The notes: a model not told the origin generated them from the letters alone. Positions 1 through 8,888 are shown, counted from the first letter of the stretch. The stretch: DNA of 64,000 bases from Chromobacterium sinusclupearum (GCF_002902845.1 NZ_PPTF01000073.1:324277-388276); one strand, 5' to 3'. Numbers and translations are program-made.

Positions 1-193
1 CGCCGCGGTCAAATCGCTTGAGCAATTCATGCAATGCGCCCGCGCGGGCATAGGCGCGGTTACGCTGCCGGCGGATACCTACCGCCAGCTGTTCGCCTCC
101 ACTCCGGACGTCGATGCCGCGCTGGCGCGCTTTGACAGCGCATGGCAAGCCAATCCGTTCACGGCCCGTTCCGCCCTGTTCTTGACCGAATAA
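1..193 (+). CDS. Transaldolase/fructose-6-phosphate aldolase-like protein, C-terminal fragment
   Basis: Only the last 63 codons lie in the window; the reading frame begins at base 2 and ends at the TAA at 191-193. The peptide contains SLEQFMQCARAGIGAVTLPA followed by a final helix of the form VDAALARFDSAW. This resembles the C-terminal end of small transaldolase-family TIM barrels, where an AG-x-x-AVTLP strand is followed by a terminal helix ending in F-x-x-x-W. The active-site lysine would lie upstream of the window, so activity cannot be judged. A strong hairpin terminator follows the stop. The assignment rests on a short stretch and is moderate. Confidence 0.5.
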   Translation, partial: AAVKSLEQFMQCARAGIGAVTLPADTYRQLFASTPDVDAALARFDSAWQANPFTARSALFLTE

Positions 194-210
194 GCCCAGT
201 CAGACGCAAA

Positions 211-240
211 AAAGCCGGGCATCGCGCCCGGCTTTGTCTT
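211..240. terminator. Bidirectional intrinsic terminator between the transaldolase-like gene and ilvC
   Basis: A perfect 10-bp stem, AAAGCCGGGC at 211-220 and GCCCGGCTTT at 226-235, encloses a 5-nt loop. It sits between two convergent genes and has T-rich sequence on its right and A-rich sequence on its left, so it can serve both. Confidence 0.85.
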
Positions 241-262
241 TCCCAACGATTCAAGCGACAGA

Positions 263-1282
<1,020 letters not shown>

Positions 1283-1326
1283 CTAATGTCCTTGATATTT
1301 GTTTGCTAAGGGACTTGCAGCCCTGC

Positions 1327-1818
1327 TCAGATTTTCAGAACCCGCTCACCGCGACCGATGCCGGATGCGCCGGTACGGACCGTTTCCAGGATCACTGTAC
1401 GGTCCACCGCCTCGATAAAGGCGCCAAGCTTCTCGCTCGTACCAGTCAGCTCGATGGTGTAAGTCTTTTCCGTCACGTCGATGATGCGTCCGCGGAAGAT
1501 GTCGGCCATGCGCTTCATCTCCTCGCGGTCCTTGCCCTGGGCGCGGACCTTGATCAGCATCATCTCGCGTTCGATGTGTTCGGATTCGTTGAGGTCTATC
1601 ACCTTGACCACCTCGATCAGCTTGTTGAGCTGCTTGGTGATCTGCTCGATGACTTCGTCGGAACCGTGGGTGACGATGGTCATCCGCGACAGTGTCGGGT
1701 CCTCAGTGGTGGACACCGTCAGCGAATCGATGTTGTAGGCGCGGGCCGAAAACAGCCCCACCACGCGGGACAAGGCGCCCGCTTCGTTTTCCAGAAGTAT
1801 GGATAGGATATGTCGCAT
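1327..1818 (-). CDS. ilvH: Acetolactate synthase III small (regulatory) subunit
   Basis: Regulatory subunit of acetohydroxyacid synthase; it binds the catalytic subunit and confers valine feedback inhibition. The N-terminal ACT domain starts MRHILSILLENEAGALSRVV and is followed by the SLTVSTTEDPTLSRMTI strand pair. The C-terminal half has the FRGRIIDVTEKTYTIELTG segment typical of IlvH. The frame is open for 11 more codons upstream, but the ATG at 1818 gives 163 aa, the same length and N-terminus as E. coli IlvH. It lies 10 bp after ilvI and is certainly co-transcribed. Confidence 0.95.
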   Translation of the reverse strand: MRHILSILLENEAGALSRVVGLFSARAYNIDSLTVSTTEDPTLSRMTIVTHGSDEVIEQITKQLNKLIEVVKVIDLNESEHIEREMMLIKVRAQGKDREEMKRMADIFRGRIIDVTEKTYTIELTGTSEKLGAFIEAVDRTVILETVRTGASGIGRGERVLKI

Positions 1819-1828
1819 GCCGGCCGCC

Positions 1829-3595
1829 TTAGCACATATTGCCGTAGTCACGGTTGTTCTCGAAAGGCACCTGCTGGATGTCGCGCATGTGCGGCGGCAG
1901 GTCCATCTGATCCAGTCCCTTGCCGTTCTGGATCATCGGGAACACGTTTTCCGACTGGTCGGTGCGGAAATCCAGGAACACCAGGCGCTCCTTCAGCTTG
2001 TCGCTGAACGCCTCGCGCAGCACCGGCTCCACATCGGCCGGGTTCTCCACCTTGAAGCCGACATGGCCGTAGGCCTCGGCGATCTTGACGAAGTCCGGCA
2101 GCGCGTCCATGTAGGACTCGGAATAACGGGTGCCGTAGAAGAACTCCTGCCACTGGCGCACCATGCCCAGGTAGCGGTTGTTCAGCGCCACCACCTTGAC
2201 CGGCGTGTGGTACTGCTTGGCGGTGGACAGCTCCTGGATGTTCATCTGGATCGAGCCTTCGCCGGTGATGCAGGCCACCTGCGCATGCGGATTGGCCAGC
2301 TGCGCGCCGATGGCCGCCGGCAGGCCGAAGCCCATGGTGCCGAGGCCGCCGGAGTTCAACCACTGCTTGGGGCGGTCGAACTTGTAGTACTGCGCCGCCC
2401 ACATCTGGTGCTGGCCGACATCGGAGGTGATGATGGCCTGTCCGCCGGTGATCTGGTACAGCTGCTCCACCACGTACTGCGGCTTGATCAGGTCGTCTGA
2501 CGGGGTGTACAGCAGACAGTTATGGCCGCGCCATTCCTCGATCTGCCGCCACCATTGATTCAGCGCCGAACCGTCCGGCTTTTGGCCGGACTGCTTCAGC
2601 ACATCCAGCATCTCGCGCAACACCAGCTTGACGTCGCCGACGATGGGGATGTCGGCGCGCACGCGCTTGGAGATGGACGACGGATCGACGTCGATGTGGA
2701 TGATCTTCTTCGGCTGGCCGAGGAAATGCGACGGCACGCTGATGACGCGGTCGTCGAAACGCGCGCCCACGGCCACCAGCACATCGCAATTCTGCATCGC
2801 CATGTTGGCTTCGTAGGTGCCGTGCATGCCCAGCATGCCGAGGAACTGCCGGTCCGAACCCGGATAGGCGCCCAGGCCCATCAACGTGTTGGTGCACGGC
2901 AGGTTCAGCAGGCGCGCCAGCTCGGTCACCTCGGCCTCGGCGCGGCCCTGCACGGCGCCGCCGCCGACGTAAATATAAGGACGCTTCGCCTCAAGCAGCA
3001 GGTTCACCGCTTTCTTGATCTGTCCGCTATGGCCGCGGGTAGCCGGCACATAGGAGCGGATATGCACGCTGTCCGGGTAACGGAACTCCGCGCGCTGCTG
3101 GGTGATGTCCTTTGGAATATCCACCACCACCGGGCCGGGGCGGCCGCTCTTGGCGATGTAGAACGCCTTCTTGATGGTGGCGGCGATCTCGTTCACATCC
3201 TTGACCAGGAAGTTGTGCTTCACGCAAGGCCGGGTGATGCCCACCATGTCCACTTCCTGGAACGCGTCCAGGCCGATGGCCGGCGACGGCACCTGGCCGG
3301 AGATCACCACCATGGGGATGGAGTCCATATAGGCCGTGGCAATGCCGGTGACGGCATTGGTCGCGCCGGGACCGGAGGTCACCAGCGCCACGCCTATCTT
3401 GTCGCTGGAACGCGAGTACGCGTCCGCGGCATGCACCGCGGCCTGCTCGTGTCGCACCAGCACGTGCTTGAACTTGTCTTGCCGGAAGATGGCATCGTAT
3501 ATTTCCAGTACCGCGCCACCCGGGTAGCCGAAAACAAATTCGACCCCCTCTTCCTGCAGGCAGCGGACTACTATTTCGGCGCCCGATATCTGCAT
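1829..3595 (-). CDS. ilvI: Acetolactate synthase III large (catalytic) subunit
   Basis: ThDP-dependent enzyme that condenses pyruvate with pyruvate or 2-oxobutyrate, the first common step of branched-chain amino acid synthesis. The N-terminal PYR domain has FGYPGGAVLEIYDA with the catalytic Glu in VRHEQAAVHAADAY. The C-terminal PP domain has the ThDP/Mg motif GEGSIQMNIQEL...LNNRYLGMVRQWQ. The first ligand of the usual GDG is Glu here, a variant I believe is common in betaproteobacterial enzymes. Two ATGs are possible. The one at 3595 follows an AGAGG ribosome site at suitable distance and matches the family N-terminus MQISGAEIVV, giving 588 aa; the one at 3622 lacks a good site. Confidence 0.95.
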   Translation of the reverse strand: MQISGAEIVVRCLQEEGVEFVFGYPGGAVLEIYDAIFRQDKFKHVLVRHEQAAVHAADAYSRSSDKIGVALVTSGPGATNAVTGIATAYMDSIPMVVISGQVPSPAIGLDAFQEVDMVGITRPCVKHNFLVKDVNEIAATIKKAFYIAKSGRPGPVVVDIPKDITQQRAEFRYPDSVHIRSYVPATRGHSGQIKKAVNLLLEAKRPYIYVGGGAVQGRAEAEVTELARLLNLPCTNTLMGLGAYPGSDRQFLGMLGMHGTYEANMAMQNCDVLVAVGARFDDRVISVPSHFLGQPKKIIHIDVDPSSISKRVRADIPIVGDVKLVLREMLDVLKQSGQKPDGSALNQWWRQIEEWRGHNCLLYTPSDDLIKPQYVVEQLYQITGGQAIITSDVGQHQMWAAQYYKFDRPKQWLNSGGLGTMGFGLPAAIGAQLANPHAQVACITGEGSIQMNIQELSTAKQYHTPVKVVALNNRYLGMVRQWQEFFYGTRYSESYMDALPDFVKIAEAYGHVGFKVENPADVEPVLREAFSDKLKERLVFLDFRTDQSENVFPMIQNGKGLDQMDLPPHMRDIQQVPFENNRDYGNMC

Positions 3596-3787
3596 ATCGC
3601 CTCTGTTTCGTATTAATTTCATCCCGTTTGCTCAAAGACCTTAGCGTATTGCTCAAAGCACGGTCAAGTGCTTTTGTGCAGGTGCAAAATGGCGCTAACT
3701 GCCGGTAATTTCAGGCAAAAAAACGGACTAGCCGAGTGATTCCTGCTCTGTTACCATCGCAGGTTGGCATCAACCCGAAACGCACAG

Positions 3788-4354
3788 ATGGCAAGCCGCA
3801 AGGAAATGGCCGACTTCCTCCAGTCGGTGGAAAAACGCGCCTTCAAGCAGGCGCTGTACGCGGTGCGGCAGGAAGAGAACGCGCTGGATATCGTGCAAGA
3901 CTCGATGATGAAGCTTGCCGACCGCTACGCCCACGCGCCGGCCGAGGAACTGCCGCTGATCTTCCAGCGCATACTGCAGAACACCATCCGCGACCACTAC
4001 CGTCGCAGCAAGGTGCGCAGCTTCGTCAGCACCCTGCTGTCGTCGCTGATCCCTACCCATGCCGAGGACGACAGTCCGGACCCGCTGGAAACCCTGGATG
4101 TGGCCGCCGACGAGGCGCATACCAACCCGGAGAAATGGTATCTGCGCAAGGAAGTGGCGCAGATGATAGACGCGTCGCTTAAGCTCTTGCCCGCGCGTCA
4201 ACGCGAGGCCTTTCTGCTGCGTTACTGGGAGGGACTGGATGTCGCCGAAACCGCTCTCGTGATGGGATGTTCGGAAGGCAGCGTGAAGACGCATTGCTCG
4301 CGCGCCAACCACACCCTGGCCGCCATCCTTGCGCAAAAGGGAGTACTGCTATGA
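3788..4354 (+). CDS. RNA polymerase sigma factor, ECF subfamily
   Basis: 188-aa alternative sigma factor. Region 2 covers ALYAVRQEENALDIVQDSMMKLADRY and the -10-binding IRDHYRR helix. Region 4 shows LLPARQREAFLLRYWEGLDVAETALVMGCSEGSVKTHCSRA, a canonical helix-turn-helix. The start is uncertain: the frame also opens at a TTG at 3764 and a later ATG at 3806, and none has a clear Shine-Dalgarno site; the ATG at 3788 is used. The stop overlaps the next ATG in an ATGA, so translation is coupled to the DUF3619 gene. No recognisable anti-sigma factor sits in the operon, but the single-membrane-span DUF3619 protein occupies the position where one is usually found. Confidence 0.9.
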   Translation: MASRKEMADFLQSVEKRAFKQALYAVRQEENALDIVQDSMMKLADRYAHAPAEELPLIFQRILQNTIRDHYRRSKVRSFVSTLLSSLIPTHAEDDSPDPLETLDVAADEAHTNPEKWYLRKEVAQMIDASLKLLPARQREAFLLRYWEGLDVAETALVMGCSEGSVKTHCSRANHTLAAILAQKGVLL

Positions 4355-4731
4355 AACACGCCAAAGATAGCCCGGGCGACCATTTGCCGAATCACATCAC
4401 CCGCATACTCGACAATCCGTCCTCCGACCCAACGCCGCAGCAGTTGGCGCGCCTGAGAGCCGCGCGCCAGCGCGCCATGCAACAGTATGATATGCGCGCC
4501 GCCGAGCCGGTCAGCCTGCACGAGCGGCTGGCGCTATGGGCGCAGCGCCATCTGGTGATGCTGCGCCGCGGCGGGGCCGCCATCGGTTTTGCCGCGATCG
4601 CCGCCGCCAGCCTGATGCTGGCCGAGGGGCTGCTGGCCGAATCGGAATCAGTGGACGCGACGGTGCTGTCGCAGGATTTGCCGCTGAACTCGCTGCTGGA
4701 GCCGCATTTCAGCCGGGGGCTGCATGAATAA
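4351..4731 (+). CDS. DUF3619-type single-span membrane protein
   Basis: 126-aa protein with an acidic/basic N-terminal cytoplasmic part (about 1-70), one hydrophobic segment around residues 78-95 (GGAAIGFAAIAAASLMLAEG) and a short C-terminal tail containing DLPLNSLLEPHF. Length and tail fit the DUF3619 family found directly downstream of ECF sigma factors in betaproteobacteria. The ATG at 4351 overlaps the sigma-factor stop and the gene's end overlaps the next gene by 8 bp, so all are translated as one unit. Topology and position suggest a role as a membrane partner or anti-sigma-like regulator. That role is inferred; no anti-sigma motif is visible. Confidence 0.8.
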   Translation: MKHAKDSPGDHLPNHITRILDNPSSDPTPQQLARLRAARQRAMQQYDMRAAEPVSLHERLALWAQRHLVMLRRGGAAIGFAAIAAASLMLAEGLLAESESVDATVLSQDLPLNSLLEPHFSRGLHE

Positions 4732-5122
4732 GGCCGCACACCTGGCCAGCGCCTTGTGCCTGGCCGGTCTGCTCTGCCCCGTGTTCGCCCAGGCCTCTCC
4801 GCCCGCCAATCCGAGCTGGGACCAGCTGGACAGTCAACAACAGCAGGTGCTGGCGCCGCTGGCCGGCGAGTGGAACCGCTATTCGCCGGACAAAAAACAA
4901 AGCCTGCTGGCCATCGTGCCTGGCTTCGCCAATCTGGCGCCTCAGCAGCAGCAGCGGGCGCAGCGGAAGCTGAAAGCCTGGTCCGAGCTGACGCCGCAGC
5001 AACGCCACGAAATCCGCGCCAACTGGAAAAAACTGCAGCAGCTGCCGCCTGACCAGCGCGAGCAAGTGATGCAGCGCCTGCGCCAGCAGCGCGCCCAACC
5101 CGACGCCTCCATCGCCCAATGA
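4724..5122 (+). CDS. Secreted DUF3106-type protein
   Basis: 132 aa with a cleavable signal peptide (MNKAAHLASALCLAGLLCPVFAQA, cleavage expected near residue 25). The mature part is rich in Gln, Arg and Trp with repeated short helices of the form WxxLxxxQ: SWDQLDSQQQQVLAPL, LAPQQQQRAQRKLKAW, LTPQQRHEIRANWKKL, LPPDQREQVMQRL. This repeat style defines DUF3106 and is loosely like CpxP/Spy-type periplasmic helical proteins, which would fit an envelope-stress sigma operon; that link is inference. The start overlaps DUF3619 and the stop overlaps the RDD gene in an ATGA. Confidence 0.8.
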   Translation: MNKAAHLASALCLAGLLCPVFAQASPPANPSWDQLDSQQQQVLAPLAGEWNRYSPDKKQSLLAIVPGFANLAPQQQQRAQRKLKAWSELTPQQRHEIRANWKKLQQLPPDQREQVMQRLRQQRAQPDASIAQ

Positions 5123-5640
5123 CCGAAACCGCCGCCCCCAGCCTGTCTCGCTGTCTGGCCAGCCTGTTCTACGAATCGCTGCTGATCGTCGCCATGCTGC
5201 TGATCACCAGCGCCGTGCTGACCCCCTTGCAACTGATGCTGGGCCAAGACTCCTGGCTGCTGCACAGCCTGATCCAGCTGGCCTCGGCCGGCGTGCTGTT
5301 CGCCTACTTCGGCTACTGCTGGACGCGCAGCGGCCAAACCGCCGCAATGAAGACCTGGCATATCCGGCTGGTGACGGCCGACGGCAGGCTGCTGAACTGG
5401 CAGCAGGCGCTGATGCGCTTCGCCGTCGCGGCGATGCTGTTCGTCGGCCTGCCGGTGATCTCCTACCTCGGCTGGCAGCGCAGCTATGGCGACCATCCGG
5501 CGGCCAAGTGGCTGGCGCTGATCTGGTGGCTGCTGCCCTTCCTGGCCCGCTTCTACGACAAGGAAGGCCGCCACCTGCACGACAGGCTGGCCGGCACCCG
5601 GCTGGTCCTGCTGCCCAAGCCGCCGCGCGGCGGCAAATAA
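5119..5640 (+). CDS. RDD-family membrane protein
   Basis: 173-aa inner-membrane protein of the RDD family, with hydrophobic segments at about residues 15-40, 50-70 and 105-125. The defining residues are present: an Arg in the first segment (LSRCLASLFYESLL), the central GQTAAMKTWHIRLV loop, and Asp in the C-terminal LHDRLAGTRLV. It starts in an ATGA overlap with the DUF3106 gene and closes the four-gene sigma-factor operon. RDD proteins are thought to act in transport or envelope homeostasis, but the function here is unknown. Confidence 0.85.
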   Translation: MTETAAPSLSRCLASLFYESLLIVAMLLITSAVLTPLQLMLGQDSWLLHSLIQLASAGVLFAYFGYCWTRSGQTAAMKTWHIRLVTADGRLLNWQQALMRFAVAAMLFVGLPVISYLGWQRSYGDHPAAKWLALIWWLLPFLARFYDKEGRHLHDRLAGTRLVLLPKPPRGGK

Positions 5641-5644
5641 GCCT

Positions 5645-6538
5645 TCACTCCTGCAAGCGCGGCTCCGCTGCGGCAAACGCCAGCAGGGCATCGAGCACCA
5701 CGCGCACCCGCGCCGGCAAGGCGCGCCGCTGCGGCCAGACGGCGTACACCGGTCGCGTGGCGATCTCCCATGACTCCAGCACGCGGCGCAATGTGCCATC
5801 GGCCACCTGACGGTGGCAAATGCTGAGCGGACTGACGGCGATGCCAGCCCCGGCCTCGGCCAGCCTCCGCGTCAGCAGCATATCGTTGGCTTGCAGGCAC
5901 GGCGCGACCGGCCACTCCACCTCCTCGCCGCTTTCCCGGTGACGCAGTTTCCAGCGCTGGAATGGCTCCGACATCAGCAATCGGTGCGCCGCCAAGTCAG
6001 CCGGCCGCTCAGGTTCGCCGTGCGCGTCCAGATACGACGGCGCGGCGGTCAGAATGGTGCGCACGGCCCCGACGCGGCGCTGCTGCAGCGAAGCATCGGT
6101 CTGCTCCCCTACCCGCAGCGCCAGATCCGCCATGCCGCTGTACAAATCATCCATATTATTGTTCAGCTTCAACTCCAGCCGCAGTTGCGGATGCTCCCGC
6201 AATAGCCGCTCCCACAGCGGCAGCAGCATATCGTTGGCCATGTTCAGCGGCGCCATCAGCCTCACCACGCCCTCCACCCGGTTCAGCGTCGCGTCCAGCG
6301 ACGCTGTGGCTTGCCGCAGCGCCGCCAGCAAGGGCTTGCACTGCTCGTAGTACTGCCAGCCCTCGTTGCTCGGCACCATGCGCCGCGCGCTGCGATTGAG
6401 CAGCTTGCAACCCAGCCTCGCCTCCAAAGCCTGCAGCCGCCGCGTCAAGGTCGGCGCCGGCATCTCCAGGCGCAGCGCCGCCGCGCGCAGGCTGCCGGCA
6501 TCCACAATCGCCACAAACAGATCCAGATCATCCAGCAT
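5645..6538 (-). CDS. LysR-family transcriptional regulator
   Basis: 297 aa. The N-terminal winged helix-turn-helix is DLDLFVAIVDAGSLRAAALRLEMPAPTLTRRLQALEARLGCKLLNRSARR, with the usual C-terminal effector-binding periplasmic-protein fold (about 85-297). The start at 6538 gives the standard LysR N-terminus MLDDLDLFVAIV; an ATG 36 bp further upstream exists but would add an atypical extension. It is divergent from the DUF2798/AhpD-like pair, the classical arrangement for a LysR protein controlling the neighbouring operon. A large imperfect inverted repeat lies right in front of its start codon. Confidence 0.92.
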   Translation of the reverse strand: MLDDLDLFVAIVDAGSLRAAALRLEMPAPTLTRRLQALEARLGCKLLNRSARRMVPSNEGWQYYEQCKPLLAALRQATASLDATLNRVEGVVRLMAPLNMANDMLLPLWERLLREHPQLRLELKLNNNMDDLYSGMADLALRVGEQTDASLQQRRVGAVRTILTAAPSYLDAHGEPERPADLAAHRLLMSEPFQRWKLRHRESGEEVEWPVAPCLQANDMLLTRRLAEAGAGIAVSPLSICHRQVADGTLRRVLESWEIATRPVYAVWPQRRALPARVRVVLDALLAFAAAEPRLQE

Positions 6539-6540
6539 GA

Positions 6541-6587
6541 TTGCAAAAATGGAATTTGAAATTGATTTTTTCATTCTATTTTCGCAA
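6541..6587. promoter_or_regulatory. Imperfect inverted repeat, probable LysR operator
   Basis: TTGCAAAAATGGAAT at 6541-6555 faces ATTCTATTTTCGCAA at 6573-6587; 13 of 15 positions are complementary. The dyad lies in the 99-bp space between the divergent LysR gene and the DUF2798 gene, next to the LysR start codon. It would allow autoregulation together with control of the divergent operon. Confidence 0.55.
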
Positions 6588-6637
6588 TTCGCTTTTTACT
6601 AGACTCTGCTCATCAAAAACCGACGGAGAATCACGCC

Positions 6638-6907
6638 ATGCATCCCGCTCTGCGCCAACGCCTGCTGTTCTCGCTGCTGATGTCTGGGGCCATGTCCCTG
6701 GTCATGACTGCCTGGTTCACCAGCCTGAATCTGGGGCTGCATGCCGATTTTCTGGCGCACTGGCTGCACGCCTTCGCCCAGGCCTGGCCGGTCGCAATGG
6801 GCGCGGTGCTGCTGCTGGCGCCGCCCCTGCAGAAACTGACCGCGCGCCTGCTGAATTGGCGCGCACCCGCCACCAGCGCCCAATCCGCGCTGAACCCGAA
6901 AGGATGA
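6638..6907 (+). CDS. DUF2798-type small membrane protein
   Basis: 89 aa with two predicted membrane segments, about residues 10-30 (FSLLMSGAMSLVMTAWFTSL) and 43-63 (LHAFAQAWPVAMGAVLLLAP), joined by a short loop. The pattern fits the DUF2798 family, whose function is unknown. The ATG at 6638 follows a GGAGAATC ribosome site. The stop overlaps the ribosome-binding region of the AhpD-like gene, so the two form an operon opposite the LysR regulator. Confidence 0.75.
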   Translation: MHPALRQRLLFSLLMSGAMSLVMTAWFTSLNLGLHADFLAHWLHAFAQAWPVAMGAVLLLAPPLQKLTARLLNWRAPATSAQSALNPKG

Positions 6908-6910
6908 ATG

Positions 6911-7333
6911 ATGAGACTCGACTACACCAAACTGTCGCCCCAAGCCTATCAAGGCTTGCTGTCCTGCAAAAACGCACTGGCGGAGAGCAGCCTGGGCCTG
7001 CCGCTGATCGAACTGGTCTATCTGCGCGTGGCCCAACTGAACGGCTGCGCCTTCTGCCTGAAGCTGCACAGCCACGCGCTGCGCCGTCGCGGCGAAAGCC
7101 AGGAAAAACTCGACGCGCTGGCCGGCTGGGACGTAGCGGATATCCTATCGCCGCGCGAAGCCGCCGCCATCGCCTGGACGGAAGCGGTGACGCGCATCGG
7201 CGAAAGCCGCGCGCCGGATGACTTGTATCAGGCTTTGGGCGGGCATTTCAGCGCAGCGGAAATCTCCGACCTGACCCTGGCCATCGCGCTGATGAACGCC
7301 TTCACCCGCATCGCGGTGGCGGTGCGTCAGTAG
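6911..7333 (+). CDS. Carboxymuconolactone decarboxylase/AhpD-family protein
   Basis: 140 aa in the AhpD-like fold. It has the redox/acid-base motif NGCAFCLKLHSHALRRRGES near residues 36-56, with Cys-x-x-Cys and a following His as in alkylhydroperoxidase-type members, preceded by ELVYLRVAQL. The C-terminal LALALMNAFTRIAV-type helix is also typical. Such proteins usually reduce peroxides or quench small electrophiles. Two adjacent ATGs occur at 6908 and 6911; the AAAGGA site at 6899-6904 is better spaced for 6911. Probably regulated by the divergent LysR protein. Confidence 0.87.
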   Translation: MRLDYTKLSPQAYQGLLSCKNALAESSLGLPLIELVYLRVAQLNGCAFCLKLHSHALRRRGESQEKLDALAGWDVADILSPREAAAIAWTEAVTRIGESRAPDDLYQALGGHFSAAEISDLTLAIALMNAFTRIAVAVRQ

Positions 7334-7342
7334 ACGGCAAGC

Positions 7343-7380
7343 TTATCCACAGGCATCGGAAAAACCGCAAGTTATCCACA
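7343..7380. promoter_or_regulatory. Two perfect DnaA boxes
   Basis: TTATCCACA occurs at 7343-7351 and again at 7372-7380, in the same orientation, in the intergenic space between convergent genes. Both match the high-affinity DnaA 9-mer exactly, with starts 29 bp apart. No AT-rich unwinding element or replication gene is nearby, so this is not read as an origin. Confidence 0.6.
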
Positions 7381-7382
7381 AT

Positions 7383-7423
7383 AGCAAGCAGGCGGAGGCC
7401 TATTGGCCATCCGCCTGCTTGCT
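7383..7423. terminator. Hairpin between convergent genes
   Basis: AGCAAGCAGGCGG at 7383-7395 pairs with CCGCCTGCTTGCT at 7411-7423, with an inner GCC-TATT-GGC continuation. The long stem lies between the AhpD-like gene and guanine deaminase, which converge. It lacks a clean T-run, so termination may be less efficient or Rho-assisted. Confidence 0.55.
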
Positions 7424-7440
7424 GTCGCCGTGCCTGCGCT

Positions 7441-8751
7441 TTACGCTGTCGCGCGCCGATACACCGGGCTGCCGGCCACATATGTCGCCGCCACCGCGCG
7501 ATCATCGCCCAGCATCATCTGCACAAATAACGCCTCGGACAGGTCGCGGGCGTAGCGCATGCGGAAATCCAATAGCGGCGTGGAGCGCAGGTTCAGCACC
7601 GCCAGATCGGCCTCCATGCCGACAGCGATACTGCCCACCTTGTCGGCGATGCCCAGCGCCTCCGCGCCGCCGCGCGTGGCCAGATAGAATGCCTGCGCCG
7701 CCGACAGCGGTTTGCCGTGGCTCTGCGCCGCCATATAAGCCGCGTTCATGGTCTGCAGCATGGAGAAGCTGGTGCCGGCGCCCAAGTCGGTGCCGAGGCC
7801 GACCGGAATGGCCCGCTCGCCCTCGACGCAGCGGCGCAGGTTCAGGCAGCCGGAGCCCAGGAAGAAGTTGGAGGTCGGGCAGTGGGCCAGCGAAGCGCCG
7901 CTGTCGTGGAAAGCCTGCAGCTCCTCATCGCTCAGGTGGATGCCATGGCCGTACACCGCGCGCGGCCGCAACAGGCCATAGCGCTGGTAGACGCTGGCGT
8001 AGTCGCGGCAGCCGGGAAACAGCTGCTTGACCCAGGCGATCTCGTCCAGGTTTTCCGAAATATGGGACTGGATGGCGACATCGGGAAACTCGGCCGCCAG
8101 CGCGCCCAGCATTTCCAGTTGGCCGTGGCTGGAAGTCGGCGCGAAGCGCGGCGTGATCACATATTCGGCGCGGCCCTTGCCATGCCAGCGCTGGATCAGC
8201 GCGCGCGATTGCTCATAGGCGGTCAGCGGCGTGTCCAGCAGCGCCGGCGGCGCATGGCGGTCCATGCAGACCTTGCCGGCCAGGATGCGCAGATTGTGGC
8301 CTGCCGCCGCCTCGAACAACGCATCGACGGAAGCAGCGTGCACGGTGCCGAACACGCAAGCCGTGGTGACGCCGTTGCGCAGCTGCTCATCCAGGAACAC
8401 GCGCGCCACGTCCCGCGCATGCGCCTCGTCGGCGAAGCCCTGCTCGGTGACGAAAGTGTAGTGATGCAGCCAGTCCAGCAATTGTTCGCCGTAGGCGGCC
8501 ATCATCTCAGTCTGCGGATAGTGGACATGGCAATCGATGAAGCCCGGCAGGATCAGGTGATCCGGATAATGCGCCACCGCCAGATCGGCCGGGAGCGTCG
8601 GCAATAGCTCTACCGCCGGGCCGCATGCCGCGATGCGTCCGTTTTCCATCACAACCAGCGCGTCGCGCTGGAACGCCAGGCAATCCCGCTCAGCCTCCCG
8701 GAACGGATTGCCCCGGAAACTCAGCACATCGCCACGTACCGCTGTTTTCAA
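7441..8751 (-). CDS. guaD: Guanine deaminase
   Basis: 436-aa amidohydrolase converting guanine to xanthine and ammonia. The metal-binding strand PGFIDCHVHYPQTEMMAAYGEQLLDWLHHYTF (about residues 70-101) is diagnostic for guanine deaminase, and the downstream elements SHISEN, YGHGIHLSDEE, LAHCPTSNFFLGSG and LGTDLGAGTSFSML supply the remaining metal and catalytic positions. Length fits the family. The gene is divergent from a MarR-type regulator across a 214-bp region carrying two related palindromes, so purine-dependent control is likely. No other purine-catabolic gene is in the window. Confidence 0.95.
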   Translation of the reverse strand: MKTAVRGDVLSFRGNPFREAERDCLAFQRDALVVMENGRIAACGPAVELLPTLPADLAVAHYPDHLILPGFIDCHVHYPQTEMMAAYGEQLLDWLHHYTFVTEQGFADEAHARDVARVFLDEQLRNGVTTACVFGTVHAASVDALFEAAAGHNLRILAGKVCMDRHAPPALLDTPLTAYEQSRALIQRWHGKGRAEYVITPRFAPTSSHGQLEMLGALAAEFPDVAIQSHISENLDEIAWVKQLFPGCRDYASVYQRYGLLRPRAVYGHGIHLSDEELQAFHDSGASLAHCPTSNFFLGSGCLNLRRCVEGERAIPVGLGTDLGAGTSFSMLQTMNAAYMAAQSHGKPLSAAQAFYLATRGGAEALGIADKVGSIAVGMEADLAVLNLRSTPLLDFRMRYARDLSEALFVQMMLGDDRAVAATYVAGSPVYRRATA

Positions 8752-8780
8752 GCTTCACTCCCGCCGCTATGCGGTATTTA

Positions 8781-8794
8781 TCTTCATATAAAGA
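8781..8794. promoter_or_regulatory. Palindrome 1, candidate MarR operator at guaD
   Basis: TCTTCATATAAAGA is a 14-bp dyad with a single mismatched pair. It lies 30 bp upstream of the guaD start codon. A related, inverted copy lies 80 bp away on the regulator side, and a separate perfect palindrome TTTACATGTAAA occupies 8798-8809. Confidence 0.5.
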
Positions 8795-8874
8795 ATCTTT
8801 ACATGTAAATATATCGCTGATTTGGCATTCTGGCAAGGATCCCGCGCTGCAACATAGTTGATCTGCAGCATTTG

Positions 8875-8888
8875 TCTTTAGATGAAGA
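8875..8888. promoter_or_regulatory. Palindrome 2, candidate MarR operator at the regulator gene
   Basis: TCTTTAGATGAAGA (5 of 7 pairs) is the inverted counterpart of the site at 8781. Aligned in opposite orientation the two elements share TATCTTCAT-N-TAAAG. The site sits about 80 bp in front of the MarR start codon. Confidence 0.45.

Noticed and set aside
7343..7380. Replication origin at the DnaA boxes
   Set aside because: Only two boxes, no AT-rich unwinding region and no dnaA/dnaN/gidA nearby.
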